Source: Micromonospora arborensis (GTDB taxonomy: Bacteria; Actinomycetota; Actinomycetes; Mycobacteriales; Micromonosporaceae). From it: a DNA stretch of 64,000 nt. A program made the position numbers and the translations under genes. Where the stretch lies: positions 1 to 64,000 of the forward strand of contig NZ_PYBV01000009.1 in the NCBI RefSeq assembly GCF_003205615.1. Direction: 5' to 3'. Positions 16,250 to 24,362 of this stretch are shown here, one piece after another; positions within the stretch are counted from its first letter, which is position 1; the number at the start of each line of letters is the position of its first letter. The notes under the pieces are model-generated. The model saw only the letters and a program-made list of their open reading frames with translations, ran no database searches and was not told the DNA's origin.

Positions 16250-17440
16250 ATGACCATCCGCCGGGTGACCGCCGACGACCGTCTCACCACCAGTTTCCCG
16301 CTGGCCGCGTACGCCTTCGAGTCGTCGCCGCTCGGCGCCTCCCGGACCGAGGAGTTCCGCGACTACCTGCCCTACAACCAGGGCAACCGGACGCTGGTCG
16401 TCGAGGAGGCCGGCACCACGCTGGCCGCCGTGTCGGCCATTCCGATGCGGCAGAACCTGCGCGGGGTGGTGCTGCCGATGGCCGGGGTCGCCGGGGTGGC
16501 GACCCATCCGCTGGCCCGCCGGCAGGGGCACGTCCGGACGCTGCTGCACCAACTCCTCGACGAGATGCGCGACGAGGGGCATGCGCTCAGCGCGCTCTAC
16601 CCGTTCCGGCCGAGCTTCTACGCCCGGTTCGGCTACGTCGGGCTGCCCAAGCCGCGCCGGGTCACCTTCGCCCCGGCCGACCTGGGATCGCTGCTCCGCG
16701 CGGACCTGCCGGGCGAGGTGGGCTGGGAACGCGTCGCCGCCGGATATCCGACGTGGCGCGCGTTCACCGAGCGCCACCTCCAGGAGCGGCACGGCTTCTC
16801 CGTCTTCCCGGAGTACCGGGCGGTCGGGATGCGTGACCGCGACGAGTACTGGCTGCTCACCGCCCGCGTCGACGGCGAGGTGACCGGTGCGGTGACGTAC
16901 CGGATCGACGAGCACGGCGGCACGCTGCACGGCAACGAACTGCTGGTCACCGACCCGCTCGCGCGGGCGTTGTTGTTGCAGTTCTTCGCCCGGCACGTCG
17001 ACCAGATCGCGCGGATCACCGTCCAGGTGCCACCCGACGAGTTGCCGGAGCTGTGGTTGACCGACCTGGACGTGCACGTCGAGGCACGGACGGCCGTGCC
17101 GGGGTCGTCCGCCCCGATGGCCCGGCTCTTGTCGCTGGACGCGTTGAGCGGGCTGCCCGCCGGCCCCGGCCGGGTGCGAGTGGAGTTGACCGGGGACCGG
17201 TGGCTGACCGGCACCCACCTGCTGGACGGCACGACCGGCGCGTTGGAGCTGGTCGCTGACACCGCCGGTCGCGCGCCGACCGCCACGCTCACGGCGGCCG
17301 GGCTCTCCGCCCTGACGTACGGGGTGCTGGACCCGGCCGAGCTGCCGTTGCGTGGGCTGGGCGAGGTGCCGCCGGACGCCGCCGCCGAGCTGCGCAGCAT
17401 CTTCCCGCGCCGGGTGCCGTACCTCTTCGCCGACTTCTGA
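16250..17440 (+). CDS. Eis-like N-acetyltransferase
   Basis: This 396-residue protein is of the Eis family: a first GNAT domain with the acetyl-CoA loop VATHPLARRQGHVRTLL (about residues 85-101), a second GNAT-like domain, and a C-terminal sterol-carrier-like region. The chain ends in Phe (LFADF), as in Eis, where the C-terminal carboxylate takes part in catalysis. Family members acetylate amines such as aminoglycosides or protein lysines; the substrate here is not determined. It stands alone. Confidence 0.88.
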   Translation: MTIRRVTADDRLTTSFPLAAYAFESSPLGASRTEEFRDYLPYNQGNRTLVVEEAGTTLAAVSAIPMRQNLRGVVLPMAGVAGVATHPLARRQGHVRTLLHQLLDEMRDEGHALSALYPFRPSFYARFGYVGLPKPRRVTFAPADLGSLLRADLPGEVGWERVAAGYPTWRAFTERHLQERHGFSVFPEYRAVGMRDRDEYWLLTARVDGEVTGAVTYRIDEHGGTLHGNELLVTDPLARALLLQFFARHVDQIARITVQVPPDELPELWLTDLDVHVEARTAVPGSSAPMARLLSLDALSGLPAGPGRVRVELTGDRWLTGTHLLDGTTGALELVADTAGRAPTATLTAAGLSALTYGVLDPAELPLRGLGEVPPDAAAELRSIFPRRVPYLFADF

Positions 17441-17494
17441 GACTGCCTCAGGGCCGGGTTTGCCGCCCCGGCGACCGTGGGTACCGTCCCGCGA

Positions 17495-18241
17495 ATGCCG
17501 GAGTGGTTGCAGGCGGGTGGGTGGGGGCTGCTGGCCGGATCGGCTCTGCTGGTCGGGGCGGCCGTCGGCTGGTTCGCCCGGGTGCCGCAGCGCGTCATCG
17601 CGTCGATCATGGCTTTCGGGGCGGGGGTGCTGCTCTCCGCCGTGTCGTTCGAGATGATCGCCGAGGCGCACGCCCAGGGCGGCATGATGCCCACCGTGCT
17701 CGGCGCGGGCGGCGGTGCGGTCGTCTACACCCTGGCCAACCTGGCACTCGCCCGGCACGGCGCGCGGAACCGGAAACGTTCGGGCGCCCAACCCTCCGAG
17801 GGTGAGCAACCCGGCTCCGGGTCGGCGATCGCGGTCGGCGCGCTCCTGGACGGCGTACCGGAATCGGTGGTGATCGGCGCGAGCCTGCTCAGCGGCGGCA
17901 CGGTCAGCCTGGTCACGGTGGCTGCGGTCTTCCTGAGCAACGTCCCGGAGGGCCTGTCCAGCGCGGCCGGCATGCGCCAGGCCGGCCGGTCCCGGCGGTT
18001 CGTCTTCCTGCTCTGGATCGGGATCGCGCTGATCAGCGGGGTGGCGGCGCTGCTCGGCAACTCGTTGCTGGGCGGTGCCCCGCCCGAGGTGCTGGCCGGA
18101 ATCACGGCGCTGGCCGCCGGCGCGATCCTCGCGATGATCACCGACACCATGGTTCCCGAGGCGTTCGAGAACGCGCACCTGCTGGTCGGTCTCAGCACTG
18201 TCGCCGGCTTCCTGACCGCCTTCGCCCTGTCCCACGCCTGA
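17495..18241 (+). CDS. ZIP-family divalent metal transporter
   Basis: This 248-residue protein has about eight membrane segments. The metal-path helices carry the ZIP pattern ALLDGVPESVVIGASL (the fourth segment of the family) and FLSNVPEGLSSA in the next helix. It should move zinc or a related divalent cation. The variable hydrophilic loop (RNRKRSGAQPSEGEQPGSG) is His-poor. The ATG at 17495 is preferred; an upstream GTG at 17477 would add six polar residues. Confidence 0.85.
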   Translation: MPEWLQAGGWGLLAGSALLVGAAVGWFARVPQRVIASIMAFGAGVLLSAVSFEMIAEAHAQGGMMPTVLGAGGGAVVYTLANLALARHGARNRKRSGAQPSEGEQPGSGSAIAVGALLDGVPESVVIGASLLSGGTVSLVTVAAVFLSNVPEGLSSAAGMRQAGRSRRFVFLLWIGIALISGVAALLGNSLLGGAPPEVLAGITALAAGAILAMITDTMVPEAFENAHLLVGLSTVAGFLTAFALSHA

Positions 18242-18312
18242 GCGCCCCGCCCAGCCTTAACCAGGGATTAAGCCCGCACGGCGGATTCGTCGTGACGCCG
18301 TCGGGGCTCCTC

Positions 18313-18476
18313 GGGCCTGTGTCAAAGCCCTCGGTCGAGCCGAGGCGGAGTCCAGGCGGCGGTCCGGCAAGGCGGAAGTTCGTCCGGATACCGGTGTTGT
18401 ATCCGGACGAACTTCCAACGCGGCCGGTCGTCGTCTGGGCCCGCCGCAGGCCGGCCAGGGGCTTTGACACAGGCCC
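18313..18476. mobile_element. MITE-like nested inverted repeat
   Basis: Perfect 18-bp terminal inverted repeats (GGGCCTGTGTCAAAGCCC at 18313-18330 and its complement at 18459-18476) enclose a second perfect 18-bp inverted repeat (18374-18391 and 18399-18416, 7-base loop). The 164-base unit has no coding capacity and lies between the ZIP gene and the lipoprotein start. Size and terminal repeats fit a miniature inverted-repeat element. No flanking target duplication is obvious. It could also be a large terminator or regulatory RNA. Confidence 0.6.
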
Positions 18477-18494
18477 TAGCATCACGGGGTGCGC

Positions 18495-19694
18495 ATGACG
18501 TCGCTTGCTGCTCTGCTCGTCCTCGGTGTCGCCACGGCGACCCTGCCCGCCTGCGCGTCCGACGATCCGGCCCCCGCCTTCCAGCCCGGCCCGTCCGCCA
18601 CGCCGGAGGCACTGCCGACGGGCAACCAGGGCGCAACGCCGGCGGGCCGCGACGGTCTCGGTGGCCCGGGGGCCAGCAAGAGCCCGAAGCCCGCCGACAA
18701 GGTGCTCGCGGCCGGCAACCCGAACGGCAAGGCCACCGTGCCAGCCGAGGCGCGGGCGGTGGACACCTCGAAGCCGACCCGGACCATCGGCACCGGCACC
18801 CCGGCGAGCTGCACCTCCGCGGCGGTCGTGAAGGCCGTCGCGGCCGGCGGTGTCATCACGTTCAACTGTGGACCGGCCCCGGTGACGATCAAGATGACCG
18901 CCACCGCGAAGGTCCGCAACGCCAACGGGCCGAAGGTCGTGCTGGACGGCGGCGGCAAAGTCACGCTGAGCGGTCAGGGACAGCGCCGCATCCTCTACAT
19001 GAACACCTGCGACGAGGCCCAGGGCTGGACCACCTCGCACTGCCAGAACCAGGACCACCCACAGCTCACCGTGCAGAACCTGACCTTCGCCGACGGCAAC
19101 TCCACAGGCGACGAGGCCGAGGGCGGCGGCGGTGGGGCGATCTTCGTCCGCGGCGGTCGGTTCAAGGTGGTCAACTCGCGCTTCGTCCGCAACCGCTGCG
19201 ACCGCACCGGCCCCGACCTGGGCGGCGCGGCCATCCGGGTGCTGAGCCAGCACGACAACAAGCCGGTGTACGTGGTGAGCAGCACCTTCGGCGGCGCTTC
19301 CGGCCAGGGCGGCTCCTGCTCCAACGGAGGCGCGCTGAGCAGCATCGGCGTCTCCTGGGTGGTGCTGAACAGCGTGCTCAGCCACAACGAGGCGATCGGC
19401 AGCGGCGCCAACCCGGCTAAATCCGGCACACCCGGCGGCGGCAGCGGCGGTGCGATCTACTGCGACGGCAACGAGTTCACCGTACGGATCGCCGGCACGA
19501 TCATCGAGAACAACAAGGCCAACGAGGGCGGCGGCGCGGTCTTCTTCGTGAGCAACAACCGCACTGGCACGATGAAGATCGAAAACTCGACCCTGCGCCG
19601 CAACCCCAGCGGCAAGTTCGAGACCCAGGGCTTCCCCGGCATCTTCTTCCTCGGCGCCCGCAACCCCACGGTCACCAACTCCAAGCTGAGCTGA
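18495..19694 (+). CDS. Secreted beta-helix lipoprotein
   Basis: The product (399 residues from the ATG at 18495; a GTG at 18489 adds two) has a lipoprotein signal with lipobox TLPACAS, a Pro/Gly/Lys linker to about residue 90, then a right-handed parallel beta-helix with repeated short strands and Gly-rich turns (GGGGGAIFVRGGRFKVVNS; GGGSGGAIYCDGNEF; NEGGGAVFFVSNN). Several paired Cys suggest disulfides outside the membrane. The fold is typical of polysaccharide-binding or lyase proteins, but no catalytic residues are identified. It stands alone, directly after the nested inverted repeat. Confidence 0.8.
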   Translation: MTSLAALLVLGVATATLPACASDDPAPAFQPGPSATPEALPTGNQGATPAGRDGLGGPGASKSPKPADKVLAAGNPNGKATVPAEARAVDTSKPTRTIGTGTPASCTSAAVVKAVAAGGVITFNCGPAPVTIKMTATAKVRNANGPKVVLDGGGKVTLSGQGQRRILYMNTCDEAQGWTTSHCQNQDHPQLTVQNLTFADGNSTGDEAEGGGGGAIFVRGGRFKVVNSRFVRNRCDRTGPDLGGAAIRVLSQHDNKPVYVVSSTFGGASGQGGSCSNGGALSSIGVSWVVLNSVLSHNEAIGSGANPAKSGTPGGGSGGAIYCDGNEFTVRIAGTIIENNKANEGGGAVFFVSNNRTGTMKIENSTLRRNPSGKFETQGFPGIFFLGARNPTVTNSKLS

Positions 19695-19800
19695 AGCCAC
19701 CGCCGCCCAGGGGCGCGCTGCCCCAGGCCCCGCCCCCCAGCGCGCTGCCCCCGGGCGCGGCCCCCGGCTCTGCCCCCGGCGCGGCCCCCGGCCCTGCCCC

Positions 19801-19860
19801 GGTGATCAAGAGGTTTGAGTCATCGGGAGGGCGTTTCCTGACCGAAACTTCTTGATCACC
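19801..19860. repeat. Palindrome GGTGATCAAG..., 16-bp arms
   Basis: Arms at 19801-19816 and 19845-19860 pair with one mismatch around a 28-base loop. It sits between the convergent lipoprotein and epimerase genes and may terminate both. Like the palindrome at 360-414 its arms contain GATCA and an AAG/GGAG segment. The preceding 100 bases are a Pro/Gly-like GC run with no gene. Confidence 0.75.
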
Positions 19861-19874
19861 GAGCCGGGCGTACC

Positions 19875-20957
19875 TCAGTAGGGGTTGCCCTGGCCTGGGG
19901 GGCGGGCATGGAGGAGGGCTGTCGGGCGGCCTGGTCGGTCGCGTGCGCCGGACAGCGGCGGGCTTCCCGCGTGGTCGCCGCCGGCCATCCCGACGACGAG
20001 CTCCTTGAGCGCGTCGAGAGCATTGATCTTGGGCTGCCAACCCAGTTCGATCTCGGCCCGCTCGCTGGACATCAACGGGGCATTCAGACCCAGCTCCACC
20101 CAGCCCGCGTCGACCGGCTGCAGCCGCGCCCGCCAGGTCAGCGCCGCCGCAACCCGCAGCACCGGCGCGGCGACCGGCACCGTCCAACCGTGGAAGTGCC
20201 GGGCCACCAGCTCCGGGGTGAGCACCGGGTCCGCGGCGACGTTGAAAGCACCGTGCACCTCACTCAACACCGCCCGGGCGTACGCGTCGGCCACGTCGTC
20301 GGCGTGCACCGCCTGCATCCGCAACCGGCGGTTCGTGGGCACCAGCGGGATCCGGCCGAAGCGCAGCAACCGCACCGGCGCCAGCGGGCCGAGAAAATAG
20401 CGGGTGATCTCCACACCGGCGGCCCGTTGAAAGATCAACCCGGGCCGCAACCGCGCCACCCGCAGCGTCGGGTGATCCCGCTCGATCCCGTCCAGCAGCG
20501 CCTCCACCTCCGCCTTGTGCTCGCTGTACGACGAACCGGACACACCGGTCGCCGGCCACCGCTCGCTCACCGGATGGTCCTTCGGGCCGGGCGCGTAGGT
20601 GCCGACCGACGAGGCGTACACCAGCGCCGGCACACCGGCCCGGATCACCGCGTCGAACACCGCCCGACTGCCCTCGACGTTGGTCCGACGCAACACCCGC
20701 TGATCGTGGCTGGGCTGGATCTGCCAGGCCAGGTGCACCACCGCGTCCGCACCCGCGAACATCTCGACGAGCTGCCCCGTCGCGCCCGGCGCACCAATGT
20801 CGCAGGAGTGCCACTCCACCTGGTCGTACGGCTCACCGGCATCCGGACCGGGCAACCGCCGAACCACCCCGGCCAGCTCCACGCCCCGCTCCCGGCGCAG
20901 CCGCCGCAGCACCGCCGTACCGACATTGCCGCTCGCCCCCACCACCACGATCCGCAT
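19875..20957 (-). CDS. NAD(P)-dependent sugar epimerase/reductase (extended SDR)
   Basis: This 360-residue protein has a Rossmann N-terminus VVVGASGNVGTAVLRRL, the extended-SDR catalytic motif YSEHK (near residue 140) with an upstream Ser in YASSVGTYAPG, and an NAD-binding HLAWQ segment. It belongs to the NAD-dependent epimerase/dehydratase family. The substrate is unknown. A Gly/Pro/Arg tail of about 35 residues after the fold is probably disordered. The ATG at 20957 fits the Rossmann start; the frame is open further upstream but the extra residues do not fit. Confidence 0.85.
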   Translation of the reverse strand: MRIVVVGASGNVGTAVLRRLRRERGVELAGVVRRLPGPDAGEPYDQVEWHSCDIGAPGATGQLVEMFAGADAVVHLAWQIQPSHDQRVLRRTNVEGSRAVFDAVIRAGVPALVYASSVGTYAPGPKDHPVSERWPATGVSGSSYSEHKAEVEALLDGIERDHPTLRVARLRPGLIFQRAAGVEITRYFLGPLAPVRLLRFGRIPLVPTNRRLRMQAVHADDVADAYARAVLSEVHGAFNVAADPVLTPELVARHFHGWTVPVAAPVLRVAAALTWRARLQPVDAGWVELGLNAPLMSSERAEIELGWQPKINALDALKELVVGMAGGDHAGSPPLSGARDRPGRPTALLHARPPGQGNPY

Positions 20958-21223
20958 GCTCGACCCCGTACCCGCCGAGCAGCCGCTCAACCACCCACCC
21001 CGACCCGCGCCGCCCCCCGTGGCCCGAACCCGCTCGCGAGCGCGCAGACCCCGCGGCTTGATCCACTCCATATCCCCGATGTGGGGCTATCCAGCGCGCC
21101 GGACACCGCCAGCTCGCCGATATGGTGATGATCAGGTGCGCTATGGGCCGTCAGGCGCAGGCATTGACGGCCGACCGGAAGCCATGAGTCGTCGACGCAC
21201 ACCGTCGGGTAACCTGAGCGCGC

Positions 21224-21295
21224 GGGCCGCTAGCTCAATGGCAGAGCTGTGGACTTTTAATCCATAGGTTCAGGGTTCGAGTCCCTGGCGGCCCA
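21224..21295 (+). tRNA. tRNA-Lys (TTT anticodon)
   Basis: This 72-base cloverleaf has acceptor GGGCCGC/GCGGCCC, D stem GCTC/GAGC, anticodon stem GTGGA/TCCAT with loop CTTTTAA (anticodon TTT), T arm with GGTTCGAGTCC and discriminator A; CCA is not encoded beyond the discriminator. Its 3' half is the attachment site of the integrated element. The gene is intact because the element's att core restores the 3' end. Confidence 0.95.
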
Positions 21296-21317
21296 CTCTT
21301 CCGCAGGTCAGCGGCCC
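21259..21317 (+). other. attL of the integrated element
   Basis: A 40-base core from the anticodon loop through the tRNA end (21259-21298), one mismatch, then 18 more identical bases, recur at 29188-29246. A hairpin (21309-21332, one mismatched pair) follows and probably terminates the tRNA transcript. Confidence 0.9.
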
Positions 21318-21350
21318 CAATTGGGGTCGCTGTTGCCGTAATTCGGGCCG

Positions 21351-21371
21351 GTACAGTGGCGAAGTACAGCA
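21351..21371. repeat. Possible integrase arm site, copy 1
   Basis: The sequence GTACAG-TGG-CGAAGTACAGCA contains the direct repeat GTACAG. A copy identical at 19 of 21 positions is at 29084-29104, also just inside the other att site. It lies 52 bases from the att core and ends 8 bases before the int stop codon. Confidence 0.65.
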
Positions 21372-21379
21372 GTAGCGCC

Positions 21380-22600
21380 TTACCGGTCCAGCGCGCTGCC
21401 GAGCCGCTTGAGGGCGTCGCGGGTGGCCGCTGACGACACCACCGTGTAGATCTCCATGGTGATGGCGAACTGCGCGTGCCGAAGGATCTGCATCGCCACC
21501 CGGGGGTGCACGTCCAGGTCGGCCAGGAGCGAGGCGCAGGTTCGCCGGGCATCCCGGACCGTGATCCGCCGGACTCCTGCCGCGTCGCAACGCCGGTCCC
21601 AGAAGCGGTTGAAGTTGCGCGGCTCGATGGGCCGCCCGTAGCCGGTGGTGAAGATCAGATCTGATGGCTGCCAGGCCGGACCGGCGGCATCCCGGGCGGC
21701 GGTCTGCGCAGCCCGGCGGCGGTCGAGCGCCACAGTGCAGATGTCGGGCAGCGGCAGGGTGGCGTCCGAGGCGGCCGTCTTCGTCTCCCGGTGCAGCAGT
21801 TCGGCACCGACCCGCTGGAGCTGCCGGTCAATGGTCAACTCCCCCGCGTCGAGCTCGACGTCAGCCCAGGTGAGCCCCAACATCTCGCCTTTACGCAGCC
21901 CGAGCACCAGGATCAAGACGTACGCGGCGTAGAGCGGGTCGTCGTCGGCGCGGGCCGATTCCAGGAAGCGCCGTGCCTCGTCGCTTGTCCATGCCTTCCG
22001 CTTACGTTTCCGTACCGGTGGCAGCTTCACCAGAGACGCGACGTTGCGGGAGATCAGCCCTTCGGTGATCGCCTGGGACAGCAGCGTCCGGAACACGGTC
22101 CGTAGGTGCGTGACGCTAGTTGCCGAGGGCAAATACCGGCAGCAGCGGCCGAGGGCACAGCAGCGACGTTGGGCCGGCTTGCGCCGCTCGTCCTTGCCTT
22201 GGGTGCAGCACTGGCAGGTCCGTCCCACCTCGTTGATCCAGGTCTGCACGTCGCTGACCCGCAGCTTGTCGAGGCGCTTCCGGCCCAGCCCAGGCACGAG
22301 GTAGAGCCGGACCACCACCTCGTAGGTGACGTAGGTGCCGGGCGCCAGGTTCGGCTTGACGATCTCGCGCAGCCAGTAGCCGGCGTACTCCCCCACCGTC
22401 GGGGAGCGCGTCGCCACCGGGCCGGCCTTGGCCTGCCCGTGCAGCTTGATCCACTTGTCGTGAACTTCCTCGCGGGTCTTGCCGTAGACCCACTTCCGGC
22501 CCCGCTTGCCGTCCGGCTTCTCGACCCAGACGTACGCGGCGAAGCCGTTCCGGTACGGGAAGATCGACCCTTCGCCGTTGGCTCGTGCGCGTCCGGGCAT
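21380..22600 (-). CDS. int: Tyrosine recombinase (element integrase)
   Basis: This 406-residue protein has an N-terminal Arm-binding-like region, a core-binding domain with an inserted Cys cluster (residues 129-154, a likely zinc site), and a catalytic domain with Arg236 (LGLRKGEML), Lys274, Arg352, His375 (LRHAQ) and nucleophile Tyr385 (MEIYT). The residue at the usual His of HxxR is Arg349 (TVRDARRT). It should recombine the att sites in tRNA-Lys, which lie next to the gene's 3' end as expected. Its ATG overlaps the excisionase stop by one base. Confidence 0.94.
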   Translation of the reverse strand: MPGRARANGEGSIFPYRNGFAAYVWVEKPDGKRGRKWVYGKTREEVHDKWIKLHGQAKAGPVATRSPTVGEYAGYWLREIVKPNLAPGTYVTYEVVVRLYLVPGLGRKRLDKLRVSDVQTWINEVGRTCQCCTQGKDERRKPAQRRCCALGRCCRYLPSATSVTHLRTVFRTLLSQAITEGLISRNVASLVKLPPVRKRKRKAWTSDEARRFLESARADDDPLYAAYVLILVLGLRKGEMLGLTWADVELDAGELTIDRQLQRVGAELLHRETKTAASDATLPLPDICTVALDRRRAAQTAARDAAGPAWQPSDLIFTTGYGRPIEPRNFNRFWDRRCDAAGVRRITVRDARRTCASLLADLDVHPRVAMQILRHAQFAITMEIYTVVSSAATRDALKRLGSALDR

Positions 22601-22797
22601 CAGGCGGCCTCCTGGCGCTCAACCTGTTCGCGGATGTAGTCGTCGACCCATTCGGGGAGGATGCGGCGGTACTTGCCGTCCTTGATGGAGCGCAGCTCGC
22701 CAGTGGCGATCTTCATCTTGACCTTGGAGATGCCGAAGCCGAGCAGCACGGCGACCTCAGCCGGCGAGTACCAACGGGGGCGAAGGTCCTGGTTCAT
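22600..22797 (-). CDS. xis: Excisionase-type helix-turn-helix protein
   Basis: This 65-residue MerR-like DNA-binding protein has the pattern YSPAEVAVLLGFGISKVKMKI, a wing GELRSIKDGKYRRI and a C-terminal helix. This is the normal size and position of the AICE excisionase between rep and int. It overlaps rep (ATGA at 22794-22797) and int (TGATG), giving a rep-xis-int operon. It should direct the integrase toward excision. Confidence 0.9.
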   Translation of the reverse strand: MNQDLRPRWYSPAEVAVLLGFGISKVKMKIATGELRSIKDGKYRRILPEWVDDYIREQVERQEAA

Positions 22798-24362
22798 GCG
22801 GCGGCTCCGGTGAGCCAGGCTTCGTGCGCGAGTTCTTCCCGACCGATGCGTGTGCGCTCCCGTCGCTGCCGGGCGGCGGTGTTGGCGAGCAGGGCGTCTC
22901 CCTCGCAAAGCCAACCGGACCCGATGTAGGTGAGGGTGCCGACGGTGATGACATCGGCAGATTCGTCGTCCTCGGCGCGGCGGTAGGTGGCGCGGGTGTC
23001 GCGGAGCAGACGGAAGGTGACGGAGTAGCGGCGGGCTTTGGTGAGGAAGTGACCGCCGAAGCCGAGCATGTGCGCCCAGCGGCGCAGCCCGGCGTATGCG
23101 TTCGCTTTGGTGTCAAGGCCGGCTTGACGGTCGTCGGCGGTTGCGGCACTGCCGGTCACATCGGTGTGGGTGGGACGGCCGAGGTGCCAGCAGGCGTCGA
23201 TGAGGCGGGCGAGATGGTCACCTTCCGAGTCGGCGTAGTCGTCAACGGTGGCGGGGGTGAGTCGGGTGGACTGGTGGCCAGTGGCTTCGGTCGCCTTGGT
23301 GGCGTACTTGGCCAGGTAGGCGGCCACCTTGTCGTCGGTCAGCTCGCCGCCGGCGCTGTTGATTCGGCGGACGTCGACCTGCTCGCCCCAGGCCACCAGC
23401 CAGCCTTGCGGCCGGTCGGGGTGTGCGGGTGTGGTGAGGGTGATCCGGGAGGCTGCGACGCGGACGGCTTCCTCCAAGTCGTCGACGGTGATGCCGGCCT
23501 GCGGCGGCACGAGCGCGCCTGGGTCGTCGGGGGCGACGCTGTCGAGGCGCAGCAGGACGTGGAAGTGCACGGCTGCCCGGCGCTGCATCTCGGCGACCTT
23601 CCCGTGCGACACCCGAACCGGCGGCGCCCGTCGCACCTTGCCGGAGTCGGTGACGACTTGGACGAAGGGGATGCCGCGTCGCCGGCAGAGCGCGGCGAGG
23701 TGCCGTTCGATGGCCTGCTTGGTGCGCCGCCACAGCTCGCCCGAAAGGTAGTTCCAGACGACCTGGTGTCCGTGGTCGTAGCAGTCCAGGCACAACGGCT
23801 GTCCGAGCCGCGGATCGTCGGCGTCGTGACGGGCGAAGCACGCTGCGGGCTGTCCGTGCTGGCAGGTGCCGGTGGTGTGGCGGGCACGGCAGGGAGCCGG
23901 GCGGCAGTCGCAGCGCTGCCGGGTAGCGCAGGTGTGACGCGGGATGTACCGGTGGTGGACAACGCCGAAGGATGGCGCGGTGAAGGTGGCGAAGACGACC
24001 GGGTGCCTGCCTACCGAGGTAGGGACGCCCTTGCCGCCATTCAAGCCGCAGCGCACGACTTGGTAGGCGTCACCGGCGTAGACCCAGGCGCAGTCTGGGC
24101 ACTGTGATTCGCGGCGGTTGCCGCACGCCTTGTAGAGCGCCCCGTCGGGCAGCTCGTCGGTGTGCTGCTCGCCCAGGACCTGGCCGGTCTGCCGCTCGAC
24201 AGCGGCGATCGTGCCGGTGAGGCGAACAGGGCGGGCGCAGCCGCCGGCGGTGCGGGTGTGCTCCAGCCAGCCGGAAAACTCAGGCGTGGCGGCACGGTGC
24301 AGGGCTTGGGCGTCACGGCCGCTGGCAACGCCGGGACGGAACAGGTCGAGGGGTGTGGACAC
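22794..24362 (-). CDS. RepSA-type replication initiator
   Basis: This 522-residue protein has Cys/His-rich zinc-binding segments in its first half (CGNRRESQCPDCAW; CATRQRCDCRPAPCRARH). A HUH nuclease motif AVHFHVLLRLD lies near residue 265, and the helix KVAAYLAKYATK holds the likely catalytic Tyr. It matches the rolling-circle initiators of pSAM2-like elements. The GTG start at 24362 has a GAGGAG ribosome site 6 bases upstream; the open frame further upstream lacks family homology. It is the first gene of the rep-xis-int operon. Confidence 0.9.
   Translation of the reverse strand: MSTPLDLFRPGVASGRDAQALHRAATPEFSGWLEHTRTAGGCARPVRLTGTIAAVERQTGQVLGEQHTDELPDGALYKACGNRRESQCPDCAWVYAGDAYQVVRCGLNGGKGVPTSVGRHPVVFATFTAPSFGVVHHRYIPRHTCATRQRCDCRPAPCRARHTTGTCQHGQPAACFARHDADDPRLGQPLCLDCYDHGHQVVWNYLSGELWRRTKQAIERHLAALCRRRGIPFVQVVTDSGKVRRAPPVRVSHGKVAEMQRRAAVHFHVLLRLDSVAPDDPGALVPPQAGITVDDLEEAVRVAASRITLTTPAHPDRPQGWLVAWGEQVDVRRINSAGGELTDDKVAAYLAKYATKATEATGHQSTRLTPATVDDYADSEGDHLARLIDACWHLGRPTHTDVTGSAATADDRQAGLDTKANAYAGLRRWAHMLGFGGHFLTKARRYSVTFRLLRDTRATYRRAEDDESADVITVGTLTYIGSGWLCEGDALLANTAARQRRERTRIGREELAHEAWLTGAAA

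Noticed and set aside
16046..18235. A 729-codon open frame on the minus strand
   Set aside because: It is antisense to the acetyltransferase and ZIP genes. Its composition (Arg/Gly/Gln/His-rich, no domain) is that of a shadow frame in GC-rich DNA.
18489..19694. Beta-helix lipoprotein as a pectate lyase or other defined enzyme
   Set aside because: The fold is clear from the repeats, but no catalytic motif is visible, so no reaction is assigned.
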